DNA of 64,000 bases from Ilyonectria destructans (lineage: Eukaryota; Ascomycota; Sordariomycetes; Hypocreales; Nectriaceae): the NCBI GenBank assembly GCA_020740775.1, contig JAHEWK010000025.1:62001-126000 (forward strand). The letters are read 5' to 3'. Shown here piece after piece: positions 10,572 to 20,259 of the stretch. Positions within the stretch are counted from its first letter, which is position 1. Each line of letters begins with the position of its first letter. The notes below the pieces were generated by a model. That model had not been told where the DNA came from and searched no databases. It was given only the letters and a program-made list of their open reading frames with translations. The translations under genes and the position numbers were made by a program.

Positions 10572-11822
10572 ATGCCCGATCACGTCCTATCGCAGACATG
10601 TCCCGATGTTCCGAAGACCGTGGCCGCTAAATCGTACCAACGGAGCCACGATTTCATCCGCGATAGCTACCCAGGGTCGAATCTATGTCCATATTGCAGG
10701 AGACGTTGGCCCACGAGTATCTCCATCCTCGACAGCTCGCCAGTCCCGTTTCGAGACGTTGAGACAGCTTCCACCTCCTCCGCTATACAGTCTATCGACC
10801 TAACAGCCTCTGATCGTTCCACGCCCTCACAGACGATCTTCACTGGCTCCGGAGACGGCCCTGGCCGTATCCTCGCAGCATCGCGGCCCTCCGCCGTGTA
10901 TCGAGATGCCAAACTTACCCAGAGTCGGATCGCGAGGGGCATGAGGGCGAGCTCGTCGCAACTCAGCGAGGCTGTGGCTAAACAGAGCCAAAACAAGAGC
11001 AGACAGAAGATCTCGATGCGCCTCACCGTCTTCCTTGCGAGGCCTGACCCATGGGAAATACTAGACGAAGACGAGGAGCCCCAGTGGTCTTTGGCTAGAG
11101 AGCTGCTGAAGGTCGCTTTGCGCCCCTTCGTCGACGAGGAACCATATTTACCTGTCCACTTCTGGTTCGACAGCATCTTCTTCACTCAGTTCAAGGGCAA
11201 GCCTGCCCTCTCTTCTGTTCTTCAATTCGACAAGAGACTCGTTCAGAACGCCCATATTAAAGAGGGTATCACGGAGCTGAGCGACCTCGACTGGGAGAGA
11301 CAGACAGTTGCAGAGCTTTTCGGCGAGGACTGCCCTTTTCGTTTCAGTAAAACAGAGGGCAGATATCTCCTTTTACTTGTTTTCTATGAGCCATTGCCTC
11401 CTCGACCACAAGTCCCGGCCCCTCGTTATATCAAGACACCGAGGTCAGCCGTAAAGCCGTTTAAAAAGGAGAAGGGAATTAAGAAAGAGTTAGTTAAGAC
11501 TGAGGTGAAGGTCCAGCCAGCCTTGTTAATCGGGAGCAAGTTCAACTCGCCCTCCTTGAGCCTCTCTCTGAGCCCAGTTCTACCTCTTTCGAGAGCTAGA
11601 GCAGAAGACCAGATCGAGGTTATTACTAGCGACGTGGACGAGACCTGCGCGGGTCAGAAACGAGCTCGAGACTCTATAAGCTCAGCACTCTCGGTAGAGG
11701 CAGAAGATAAGAAGCTCTCGGCTGGCCCTGCCTTCACTGCCTATGGTCCCGCTGCTGGAACCCGAGGAGTTGATATGAGGAGGCTAAGTAGTCGGCATCC
11801 TCGTAAACAGACGAGGAAATAG
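10572..11822 (+). CDS. Unrecognised 416-residue protein, partner of the integrase-like gene
   Basis: The frame opens at a TTG at 10560 but the first ATG is 10572 (MPDHVLSQ). The protein has an N-terminal CPYCRRRW pair that could bind metal with other residues, a central region that looks folded (FLARPDPWEIL, LPVHFWFDSIFF, WERQTVAELFGEDCPF), and a basic, Ser-rich C-terminal third with Lys-rich runs and KRARDS, which could act as a nuclear localisation signal. I recognise no family. It converges on the integrase gene with 147 bp between stops, and both lie inside the inverted repeats, so it may be an accessory transposition protein. An intron just upstream is possible, because CTGAC and an acceptor-like TACGTAG precede the ATG, but I could not find an in-frame first exon. 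Confidence 0.6.
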   Translation: MPDHVLSQTCPDVPKTVAAKSYQRSHDFIRDSYPGSNLCPYCRRRWPTSISILDSSPVPFRDVETASTSSAIQSIDLTASDRSTPSQTIFTGSGDGPGRILAASRPSAVYRDAKLTQSRIARGMRASSSQLSEAVAKQSQNKSRQKISMRLTVFLARPDPWEILDEDEEPQWSLARELLKVALRPFVDEEPYLPVHFWFDSIFFTQFKGKPALSSVLQFDKRLVQNAHIKEGITELSDLDWERQTVAELFGEDCPFRFSKTEGRYLLLLVFYEPLPPRPQVPAPRYIKTPRSAVKPFKKEKGIKKELVKTEVKVQPALLIGSKFNSPSLSLSLSPVLPLSRARAEDQIEVITSDVDETCAGQKRARDSISSALSVEAEDKKLSAGPAFTAYGPAAGTRGVDMRRLSSRHPRKQTRK

Positions 11823-11969
11823 TAGTTACTCTAGCTCAAGGTGACCCAGGTCCCCCATCAGCTCGTCTACACTATTGATAATATCGCCAGGTAGCTCAGT
11901 TTCGGAGAGGCTATTGTTAATAGGCTCAAGGTAGTTCTGCTCGAGGAGCTGAAGCCAAAGCATTGTCAG

Positions 11970-13523
11970 CTAGCTTTTGAGTGCGATGGAGTACTTTTTT
12001 ACGTACGAATCTCTCTTGCCCTCCAACTGGACTCTCTTGATGCTCAGCACCGGACTTGCCCCGCAGTCGAGATGAACCTGAATCTTGTCTCTAAGCTGTA
12101 AGTAGATCGCGAGGTGTGGTCGCTTATGATCAAGCTCCCCATCTAGCTGACCACCGAACTGAAGATCCCGGAGCTGTTGATCACACCAGTCCGTTGTTGT
12201 TGGGTCAAGAAGATCGTCTATATTGATAGAATCGACAGCGGCCATCATCTGGGCAAGCCCATCTCGAGCCGCAGGCCCTAGATGGACTGCCCAGTTCTCT
12301 ACTTCGCTTGTATTATACAGATCCATCGGGATCCCGGCGACGAGATGCTCCCTATTCTTCTGTGGTCGGATGCGATAGCCGTTCCACATCTCCGTGAAGT
12401 CCGCAATCTCTTGACGGATCATGGGTCCATAGAGAGCATACACCGCGATCTGGTGAGCAAGACGGTTTGGTTGGAAGTGGCCGCTATCAATCAGCTCGTG
12501 TGAGAACGCGATCCAGCGCTGACTGACACCTTTGAGTAGCTTTTCCCACCAAGACTCGATCCGTTGGTTCGACGTGCTTGGGCCCCAGATATGACAAGAG
12601 CTCAGTCTCGCTCCCTGCCTGTGGACTCGTTGGTTGTTATCCTCGGTGGTATACTGAAACTCTGTCTGATCAAGGTCGGCGAGAATCGCCTGGGCTCCGG
12701 CCCAAAGAGGAGTCTCGATACCATGATCCGAGCGGGTAAAAAGGGGGCGGACCCCTGAGTACGACACGGTCCGTAGAAACTGTTTGAGTGAACTCGGCGC
12801 AGTCATGTTCCCCCTGCCGACATATATCCAGATGATGGCTCTCGAGTACGTGTCGATACAGGCGTAGATAGAGAAGCCGAAGTTCTTGAGCTTCTCGTAC
12901 CCATCGAGAGACCACATGAAGTTAGGCCCAGGAACCTGGAAGTTCTTCCGGTGCTTCCAATCAGCAAGGCGTCTTTGTTCGACCCGCTTCTTCCACTCTG
13001 GGTTCGTTCGGTACTCGCGATATAAGGTATTCTGGCCGACAAGGACGCCGGCACGGATGCGGACGTAGTGGTATAGATACCCCCTGCCAAATCCTCTGAT
13101 GCTTGAAGACTGACGGTCGTCTTGGAAGAGGAACTCTCTTGCTTTTTGAATAGCCTCCTGTCGTTCAGCCAGATCTCGGAAGCGCCGCTTCATGCCATGC
13201 TTCAGACGATACTCCTGTACAGTCCGCTCGGAGATCTCGATGCCGCGTCGCTTGAGATCACGGACGATGGAAGTGTCGCTATATCCGTATCGGTAGAAGT
13301 AGCCTTTGATCAGCTCGACGAAGGTGTTGGTATCAATCTTTGAGTAAAGGGGGGAGTACTCCTGGGCACCCCATTCCGCTAACCTCCTTTTCAGGGTTCT
13401 GACGTCGAGTACGTGCCCGTCGTCGCGGAGATGGGCACATATAGTGTCAATGGATAGTCCTTCTCGCCGCTGCTCGAGGATCCAGTCCTTGACGCGCCCC
13501 AAGTCCTTACGGGGCCTCGGCAT
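11970..13523 (-). CDS. Integrase-core (rve-like DDE) transposase, intact 517 residues
   Basis: Single uninterrupted frame from ATG 13523 (MPRPRKDLGRV). The N-terminus holds helix-turn-helix candidates (LSIDTICAHLRDD and a second near ISERTVQEYRLKHGMKRR). The catalytic core has the pattern of the fungal/animal integrase core family: MWSLDGYEKLKNFGFSIYAC with the first Asp near residue 208, FTRSDHGIETPL with the second Asp near residue 265, and NQRIESWWEKL with the Glu. It resembles retroviral-type integrases but no gag, protease or RT is near, which suggests a cut-and-paste DNA transposon or a domesticated copy. A solo LTR sits 60 bp upstream of the ATG and may disturb its promoter. The full catalytic triad implies possible activity. 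Confidence 0.75.
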   Translation of the reverse strand: MPRPRKDLGRVKDWILEQRREGLSIDTICAHLRDDGHVLDVRTLKRRLAEWGAQEYSPLYSKIDTNTFVELIKGYFYRYGYSDTSIVRDLKRRGIEISERTVQEYRLKHGMKRRFRDLAERQEAIQKAREFLFQDDRQSSSIRGFGRGYLYHYVRIRAGVLVGQNTLYREYRTNPEWKKRVEQRRLADWKHRKNFQVPGPNFMWSLDGYEKLKNFGFSIYACIDTYSRAIIWIYVGRGNMTAPSSLKQFLRTVSYSGVRPLFTRSDHGIETPLWAGAQAILADLDQTEFQYTTEDNNQRVHRQGARLSSCHIWGPSTSNQRIESWWEKLLKGVSQRWIAFSHELIDSGHFQPNRLAHQIAVYALYGPMIRQEIADFTEMWNGYRIRPQKNREHLVAGIPMDLYNTSEVENWAVHLGPAARDGLAQMMAAVDSINIDDLLDPTTTDWCDQQLRDLQFGGQLDGELDHKRPHLAIYLQLRDKIQVHLDCGASPVLSIKRVQLEGKRDSYVKKYSIALKS

Positions 13524-13582
13524 TGTGCGAGACGCAGACCAGGGATTCGAGATCGTGGTAGAGGTCGGAGTTCATACCTCCT

Positions 13583-13734
13583 TGTTGAAATGAGAAGATT
13601 CAAGTTGCTTAATTCATCCTAAATGAACAGTAGGAGAACTACTATTTATGTACAGGCACGATCTCTGTGGAATGTTCCACCTTCTTCCACACCTTGCCAC
13701 CGACTTGGTCGCCTCACATTTGTGATCCCCAACA
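13583..13734 (+). mobile_element. Solo LTR, family A (152 bp) with target duplication CTCCT
   Basis: Begins TGTTGAAATGAG and ends CCCCAACA, with 5-base inverted ends TGTTG/CAACA. The flanks 13578-13582 and 13735-13739 are both CTCCT, a perfect 5-bp duplication. A second copy lies at 19320-19471 (also 152 bp) and a broken inverted copy at 27627-27746. No internal retroelement sequence remains, so it is a solo LTR left by recombination. It is inserted just upstream of the integrase-like gene. Confidence 0.9.
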
Positions 13735-13739
13735 CTCCT

Positions 13740-14347
13740 TCCAAGGCTACCAGCTGCAATATCCCGCCCCCTCTGAACCGGCATTATCGGAGCTTCGGCG
13801 CCGATGGAATGGCATCAGCACCGCTTGGTATTGTGTTGGACCACAGTGACACTCAGGGCACTGTGACAGGGACCCTGGCCTAGCTAGACCGTGAGACATA
13901 TAAGGGCTTGATCCCTCGCGGTCATCGAGGGAGATCATCACTTTTGCAGTCTTGCCAGTTTTTTCTAGATTTTGGGCCTCAGCGCCAGTAGCCTCTACGG
14001 CCAGCAATTCTATTCTTTTCTCCCCGAATTTTAATATTTCCTATTGATAGGGATATGATCACACGCTTCTATATTTTCCCTTAATTTTTGCAAGTCAGGT
14101 TGTTGGGCAATTCCCGTTGGAAGACTCGATTTTGGCTGGATTACGATAAGCTGTTATCCTAGCTACCCTACAAGCCTGGGTGGGTGGGTGTGGTTGTTTT
14201 GGTCCAGGAAGCAAGTTCCCCCTTTTTAGTTTGGCATCAGCTCTGCTACATTGAAAACAGTGCGCTATCATATCAATACTGTAGCCCCATATAAAAACGC
14301 CGAAAGCCTATGTGCGAAATAGCTCCAGTCATTTTCGTACATGGTTT
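13740..14347. other. Non-coding right arm of candidate integrase element
   Basis: No coding region supported. The sequence is the upstream region of the minus-strand integrase-like gene and runs into the right inverted repeat. A GGGTGGGTGGGTG run lies at about 14166-14180. Confidence 0.35.
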
Positions 14348-14376
14348 TGTCACCCATGTGGTAATGTGCGACCGTA
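14348..14376 (-). repeat. Right inverted repeat of candidate integrase element
   Basis: Exact inverted match to 10239-10267. It lies 45 bp before the truncated end of a pogo transposase remnant, which leaves open whether it is the end of the integrase element or of the pogo copy. Confidence 0.65.
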
Positions 14377-14419
14377 GGATTACTCCGTCCCGTGTCGCCA
14401 CGCCGATCCAGTCGTACCA

Positions 14420-15350
14420 TCAGTCGGCGTGCGTCGTAACATGCAGCCAATGCGTGGAATGAGGGGGAAACACCGCAACGATAATCCGGTGCTGGTCACA
14501 CCACTCTATAAAGTCCATATGAACATGGCTAGAGTGCCCATCGGTAATGAGAAGGCGATAATCACGACTGTTTCGAGCTTTCACCATGGTAAAGCGATCG
14601 AAAACACTCATCAGTCACTCCTTTCCAAGCTCGTGATTCGTCCACCCCGTTTCTAAGGTTGTAAAGAAGTCGGATTGATGCTCCGGGTCAAATTCCGTGA
14701 GCCAAGAATACTGGACTTGCCCTGGCCTGCCTTGGTAGATGAGGAATGGAGGCAGCGATGTCACGTCCTGGCAGACGCACGCCAGGAACGTAATCTAGGA
14801 TCGGTTACCATCTTGTGCTGCGCCGAGCAATTTGCCTTACTTTTGACACTAAGGGTAAATAATCTTTTCGTTCGATTGATTACTCCCAAGAGAAATCCTT
14901 TCTTGTCCACATCATACGTGTTGCAGAGCCGGATGTCGTATTTCTCGATTTTCGCGCGGATCTTCCATCATCAGCACCGAAATAGAGGCTTTGCACATTA
15001 ACTTATAGGCTCAAAGTAAGCTTTATACCTGGATACATTATCATCTCTCTTCCTTGCGATGTCCAGCACATCGAACCAGGTGTAACCGAGCTCATCACGA
15101 TTGCGTTGAACGAAGCTGTACGGCCAGCTCTTTCCGACCTCGATTTTCGCGATATCCTGAGCGAAGTTCTTTATCTTAGGTAGGGTAGCGGGGATACCAT
15201 GTGATGAAAGCTTATGAATATAGGCAATAAGATCCCGTTCTTATTGTTTTGATAGACATGACTTATACAATCTGTCAGCATACCGTGTTGACCGTTGTTT
15301 GCCTTGATGTCGGCGTCGCAAGGTAGTCTCGTCGCAATTGAAAAAGCAGT
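14420..15350 (-). pseudogene. Pogo/Tc5-type transposase remnant
   Basis: On the minus strand, translated pieces appear in order and partly in one frame. An N-terminal CENP-B-like helix-turn-helix (ERDLIAYIHKLSSHGIPATL, SWPYSFVQRN) lies at about 15120-15260. DDE_1 blocks follow: NTYDVDKKGFLLGVINR at about 14880-14950, SLPPFLIYQGRPGQ, GWTNHELG, VFDRFTMVKARN and LLITDGHSSHVHMDF, then PPHSTH. The usual Asp before KKGF is retained, but stops and shifts interrupt the reading and the C-terminal third is missing after 14420. It is a decayed, truncated copy. Confidence 0.75.
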
Positions 15351-15441
15351 GCACTCTCAGTATAATTAACTAATTAGGAGCTCTGGTCTAAGTCTGATCG
15401 CGGGCTTCATCTAGATAACGCCCAGTGGCTCAGTCAACGGT

Positions 15442-15705
15442 ATGTGCTTCATCGTGAGCTTCACGAGAAGAACACGCTCCTATCTGACTGGGAGCCGGCT
15501 GTGCCGTGGCCCCCTTGCTACGATGCCGGTTATTGGCGAGGCCATGAGATTCATCGTCTTAGATGACCAACAGCGGCGCGCAAGGAGAGCCTTGATGTTA
15601 AATTATGAAATAGATGAACTAGAGATAACAGAGGAGATCGAGGGCGAGAGTGATGGAGAGGAATTCATCGTTGTCAAGGGCGAAGACGATGAAGAGGATC
15701 TATAA
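15442..15705 (+). CDS. Short acidic hypothetical ORF
   Basis: An 87-codon frame whose last 35 residues are strongly acidic (DELEITEEIEGESDGEE, then EDDEEDL). The N-terminal part looks random and no domain is recognised. It sits beside the pogo remnant and could be the tail of an otherwise lost gene, or no gene at all. Confidence 0.25.
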   Translation: MCFIVSFTRRTRSYLTGSRLCRGPLATMPVIGEAMRFIVLDDQQRRARRALMLNYEIDELEITEEIEGESDGEEFIVVKGEDDEEDL

Positions 15706-16728
15706 TTACCTTCACTCTCAACGGATCAATCGAATTACTATGCTATGTGTAAAAAACCCGGCTCCTTGACCGTCTCCTTGACTGTCAATTCAGGGTTTGC
15801 GATATCCGCGTATACAAAACTCCACTTATAAATGGGCAAGATCATCCGTGAAATGAAGTGACATTTATCCTCTTGTATTTTGGCTGTGGGTGTATGTGAC
15901 CCTTTTTTTTTTGCGAATCAACCCTCTTTTTGTTAGTCAAGGCAACCCCTACCTGAGGTACGAAGGCCAGGGGATGGTCGGTTTTGAGACCCCCAAGTAG
16001 CTGGCTTGGTTGGATGATTTGTCGGCATTCTACTAGATCCAACATTTGATCTATTATCAGCTCAGTATCGCGAGTCTCATCGTGTCTGGTGTGTGTGACA
16101 TGTTGATGGCACTCTGTTGGACGGAATGGTGAGAGGGCTGCGGAAAAGAACCTCAGAAATGAGCCGAATGTTGCAGATAAGAAGCATTCGCCAAGGAGTC
16201 AAGGGAGAAAATTGGATCACATGTCAAGAAGAAACGTCTCATTCTCTCGCCACGCAACGATGTAAGTGTCATCAATGACAGCTTCTAGGCTGTTTCCAAC
16301 AAACGCCAATCCCCAACAGCTCTCTGTCCTGATTGCACAGTACATTCGAGACCAGCAAAGATTGGTGGAAGAATCAGGTACTCTTCTAGCAACTCAGGTC
16401 CTGCACAGCCACATTGCACCGCCCATCATGTCACCAGCGTGTCGATGACGTCGCCCTGTGCCCCGCATCGTCCATTCACCAGCTCGCTCCTCCAAGCGAC
16501 CAAGCCTCCCCCAAGCTCCAAGCTCCCACCAAACCAAACACACGCCTTTGCCTCGTCACGATCCAGGTCTTGGTGTCGTCATTCCTACCGCTTGAGGTGT
16601 TTTATAAAGTACATTCCTTTGCCTCGTCTTTCGAAACACTCGTTTCTCGTCCTTACCGCTTGATACCCTCTGTTTACCCCTTCTAACCCCATCATACTAC
16701 AATACCTAACCTGATCGACATATTCGCC
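15706..16728 (+). promoter_or_regulatory. Upstream region of vip1-like gene with TATA-like box
   Basis: No coding region supported. A TATA-like TTTATAAAG lies at 16601-16609, about 120 bp before the ATG, followed by a pyrimidine-rich leader (16620-16700, CCTCGTC and TCTCGTCC runs), a common feature of fungal promoters near transcription starts. A poly-T run lies at 15902-15912. Confidence 0.4.
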
Positions 16729-17643
16729 ATGGCTTCCAACGCTACTATTCACGTCAAGAACATCGCTTCTTCAACCGGCGACAGCGAGATCAAGGATTTC
16801 TTCAGCTTCTGGTAGGTTTACCTTACTCTGAGCTTCACTCCCATGCCAGCTTGAAACGTATCGGTAATATCTCCCTCTCACAGCGGCAAGATCGCTGATA
16901 TCAAGGTCACCGAAGAGGACGAGACCAAGTCCGCCGAAGTCACCTTTAAGAAGGAGACGGCCAAGAAGACCGCTCTCCTCCTACACAACGCCCAGCTCGG
17001 CCCCAACCACCTCGAGGTCACCAGCGCCGGCGCCGACGTCGATGATGATGCCGCCCACCCCACTAAGAATGCGGACCGCGACTCCGACGAGATCACGCAA
17101 GAGGAGAAGCCCCGCGCCCGCATCCTGGCCGAGTACCTCGCCCACGGCTACGTGATCGGAGACGCCGCCATCCAGCGCGGTCTTGAGCTCGACCACAAGC
17201 ACAACGTCTCCCACCGCTTCCTAACCACCCTTCAGAACCTCGACCAGAAGTACCATGCTACCGACCGCGCCAAGGCCACCGACCAGAGGTACGGCATCAC
17301 CCAGCGAGCCAACAGCTTCTGGCTCGGACTGAACTCGTACTTTGAGAAGGCCGCCAACACGCCCACCGGCAAGAAGATTGCCCAGTTCTACACGGATAGC
17401 AGCCGACAAGTCCAGGAGGTCCACGCCGAGGCTCGACGTCTGGCCGACTTGAAGGAGGAGCACGGCAGAAGCGCTGATAAGGCCGCCGGTCTCGAGAAGG
17501 TCCTTGGTAAGGATAAGACTGCTGGTGCCCCTGCGCCTGAGACTGGCCCAGGTGATGCCACTGGGACCTCCACTCAGCCCGCTCCTACGGACAACATTCC
17601 CAGCTTCAGCGCTCCTGAGGGTGAAGAGAAGCACCAAGATTAA
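16729..17643 (+). CDS. vip1: Vip1-like RRM protein (2 exons)
   Basis: CDS join(16729..16811, 16884..17643) encodes 280 residues. Residues 1-75 form an RNA-recognition motif: IHVKNIASSTGDSEIKDFFS, then FCGKIADIKVT across the splice, then AEVTFKKETAKKTALLL. The rest is alpha-helical, with ARILAEYLAHGYVIGDAAI and a charged segment QVQEVHAEARRLADLK, then a Pro/Thr-rich tail. The order and length match the fungal Vip1 family (S. pombe vip1), abundant cytoplasmic RRM proteins of unclear function. The intron is 72 nt (GTAGGT..CACAG) and keeps phase: TG + C gives the Cys of FCGKI. This is a normal housekeeping gene with the high third-position C typical of expressed fungal genes. Long antisense frames over it are shadows. 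Confidence 0.92.
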
Positions 17644-17955
17644 CGAAATTTGATGAATGAGGATTATTGGGCTTTGAGAAGATGGCTTTTATTGTGGCTT
17701 TTGTAACGAGTTATCACGACCTTCACGTATGGCACACGTTCACGATGATTTCAAATTGATTCCTCGATCATGATTCATTAAAGCTCTATCATGCAGTGAT
17801 GTCCATCAAGTCGTGCGCATCGTGAAGTGATTCATTCTAGTATAGATGTATTAGCACAATTCTCACGAATCCAACGTTTTCTTGAGAACCACCACCAGTC
17901 TGCGCGCATAGAATCGTCATCTTTACCAGCGCTGCCGTCAGATCAGATTACCAAT

Positions 17956-18043
17956 CAGATATATCAATCAGATCAAACAATTCAGATATATCAATCAGAT
18001 CAAACAATTCAGATATATCAATCAGATCAAACAATTCAGATAT
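17956..18043 (+). repeat. 27-bp tandem repeat, 3.3 copies
   Basis: Unit CAGATATATCAATCAGATCA + AACAATT starts at 17956, 17983 and 18010, with a partial copy from 18037. The three full copies look identical. It lies between vip1 and the hAT remnant. Confidence 0.9.
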
Positions 18044-18104
18044 AAGCCTCTATACATCTGATATACCTGATATCCCCTAGACAGCCTTCCAGGCTGTTAC
18101 CCAG

Positions 18105-19033
18105 ATACATATCAGCTTCGATCTCTGGACCTCTCCAAACAGGCTAGCTTTTATTTCCATCTTTGGTCACTTTATTGATCAGAACAACTTATACCAAAGC
18201 CGGCTGCTTGCTTTCCGGAGGCAGGTCGGGTCTCACGCCGGCGAGAATATCGCCTACACTATAAGGAATGTCATCCGTGATTGGGGGATCGACTCGAAGC
18301 TTGGGGTCTCGATCTGCGATAACGCGACCAGTAATGATGCTTGTTTGCGAAGCTTCTACACAACTCTCGATGCCTCGATGACTCGAGTAGATACGGAGGC
18401 ACGAAGGATGCGATGCTTCGGGCATATTCTCAACCTTGTTACCCAGGCTTTCCTCTATGGCGATGATGCGGCTTCTTTCGAACTTCAATCTGAGGCTTAT
18501 GGCATGCTGGAGCAGGTTGAAGAACACCTTGAATACTGGCGAGCTAAGGGTCCAGTTGGGAAGCTTCATAATATCGTCAGGTTCATCCGAGCCTCTCCGC
18601 AACGCACCGAAGCATTCAAAGCACATGCCAGGGAGCAGGAGGAGGCAGACATTTATAAGTTTGAAGAAGAATCAACGGCCGAGCGTGAAGTCATACAGAA
18701 TAACGCTACGAGATGGAATTCGGCCTATATGATGATCGAACGCGCCTTGATTAAGCAGTCTGAGCTCAATAGCTTCATTCAAGAGTTAGGGCTGGAAGCA
18801 GACGCCACAAGAAGGGCTCCTACAGCTGACATCCTTACCTTATGATGACTGGAAGGTCCTCAGGGAAGTTCATCATATCTTGGAGCCGATCCATAATATG
18901 ACGATGAGAACACGGGGATGAGGGTACAAGCGGGGGTCACGGCCAGCTCTAGGAGGTCATGACAGGGATGGAGTTTATTCTGGAACATCTCGAAGATTGG
19001 CGGGCTCTCTACGACGAGGAACCTGCTCATCTA
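18105..19033 (+). pseudogene. hAT transposase remnant
   Basis: Translation from about 18105 gives HISFDLWTSPNRLAF, the first catalytic block of hAT transposases, then QVGSHAGENIAYTIRN, SICDNATSND (second Asp), MRCFGHILNLVTQ, AKGPVGKLHNIVRFIR and NNATRWNSAYMMI. The frame shifts near 18842, where one extra base precedes DWKVLREVHHILEPIH, and meets a stop near 18920. The N-terminus including any BED finger and the C-terminal dimerisation domain are absent. The right end is cut at 19033 by a Tc1-type element inserted at TA. It is related to, but clearly diverged from, the complete hAT copy at 53-56 kb. Confidence 0.8.
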
Positions 19034-19640
19034 CAGTGGGGGGACAAAAGTTCCGCGTGATTACCCCACCGACGCGTCTCCCGCCCAGCCTCCGATTTCC
19101 ACCCTCTTTCTTCAACCTTCAATTATTCAATGATGCGATGACTTCTAATAAAGGAAACCCTCATTGGAGTCCTCACAAGAGGGCGGGGATCACGGAAATG
19201 CGCGATTTGGGCACTCCAATCAAACAGATCGCATTTTATGGGGGGGTGTCACCGCGTACGATCCCCGGCATCGTGGAACGGTACCGCGTTCAAAAGAGTG
19301 CCCAGAGCAGCCCTCGCTCTGTTGAAATGAGAAGATTCGTGTTGCTTGATTCACACTAAATGAACAGTAGGAGAACTACTATTTATGTACAGGTACGATC
19401 TCTGTGGAATGTTCCACCCTCTTCCACACCTTGCCATCGACTTGGTCGCCTCACACTTGTGAACTCCAACACGCTCTGGAAGACCACCCATCCTCGATGA
19501 CCGACATAAAAGACGCATTTTCCGAGAGATTGAGAAAGACCCTTTCATTCTAAGCAGTCAGCTCGTTGACCGGGCTGCTCTGCCTTGCTCGGCACGCACT
19601 CTAACAAGCTTCCTGCAAATGGAAGGCATTCAGCACTGTA
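19034..19640 (+). pseudogene. Tc1/mariner transposase remnant split by a solo LTR
   Basis: Starts directly after TA with CAGTGGGGGGACAAAAGTTC, a Tc1-like terminal repeat. An ATG at 19138 opens a bipartite helix-turn-helix: SPHKRAGITEMRDLGTPIKQ and GVSPRTIPGIVERY, then after the LTR SGRPPILDDRHKRRIF and LPCSARTLTSFLQMEG. Deleting the LTR and one 5-bp duplication joins PR and SGRPP in frame. After about 19640 the similarity ends and no matching right TIR is visible, so the DDE catalytic domain is lost. Confidence 0.75.
19320..19471 (+). mobile_element. Solo LTR, family A (152 bp) with target duplication CGCTC
   Basis: TGTTGAAATGAG at the left end and CTCCAACA at the right, same length as the copy at 13583-13734 and closely similar throughout. 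The flanks 19315-19319 and 19472-19476 are both CGCTC. It interrupts the Tc1 transposase remnant between codons of the GRPP hinge. Confidence 0.92.
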
Positions 19641-20259
19641 GAGACGGAGGCGCCGGGGGAGGAGGGGAGGGAGGACGGCGGCAAATTAATTCATCGTACA
19701 TACAGGAAGCAGAAGGGCATCGCCAGGCTATATGGGAAACCCAGTGCTTTATCGTGGGCGGGGGGTGGATCAATGTTCAATCAGGCGCTCAGAGCTGGCT
19801 GTGCTTGTAATTACAGTACCTAATGCTTCGGTCTTGCCTTGGCTATCCCCAACAGACTGGTCAGCCTTGGCGGGAACGCCAAACCATAGGAGGCTCGAGG
19901 ACTTCCACACACCCTCTTGGCAAAGCTGAGCGAGTCCGCGCTCCGTGGGTCCTGGCGCCCCGAGACCCTCCAATCCCAGCGGTTCCAGCGGTCCCAGCGG
20001 TCCCAGCGGTCCCAGCAACCGAGCCACGCAAAGGGAGCAACCTCGACGTTTTACGTAGTACACTCGAGAAAGACCTATTTGCAAGCGCCCGTCGAGTCAT
20101 ACACGGCTGGTAGTTTGCGATCGACATGAACGCCTTGCCCCCCTGCTACAGTCCATTTATTTCCACATGGCGTACATATCGTTATAAAAGAGGGAAATTC
20201 TCCGTTTATCTGCAATCATGCGTCAATGTTAGATTGGTACATGCGCACGGTTAAGATAC
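19641..20259. other. No gene recognised; 9-bp minisatellite at 19974-20017
   Basis: No coding region supported. A short tandem array of TCCCAGCGG units (about four, slightly varied) occupies 19974-20017. The remaining sequence may be decayed transposon. Confidence 0.4.

Larger units (their letters stand above)
10239..14376. mobile_element. Candidate DNA transposon with integrase-like gene, TIRs and TA flanks
   Basis: A 29-bp block at 10239-10267 recurs exactly in inverted orientation at 14348-14376, starting TACGGTCGCAC and ending GGGTGACA. Each outer end reads TA, so 27-bp terminal inverted repeats with a TA target duplication are possible. The 4.1 kb between them holds two convergent genes (10572-11822 and 11970-13523), one with an integrase-type DDE domain, plus a later solo LTR. 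An alternative is that the right repeat belongs to the pogo remnant starting 45 bp further on, whose C-terminal part is missing, and the left repeat to a related MITE. Comparison with other genomic copies would decide. The pair geometry is seen; the element is inference. Confidence 0.5.

Noticed and set aside
17956..18043. CRISPR-like array
   Set aside because: The 27-bp units are directly adjacent with no spacers, in a eukaryotic genome: an ordinary tandem repeat.
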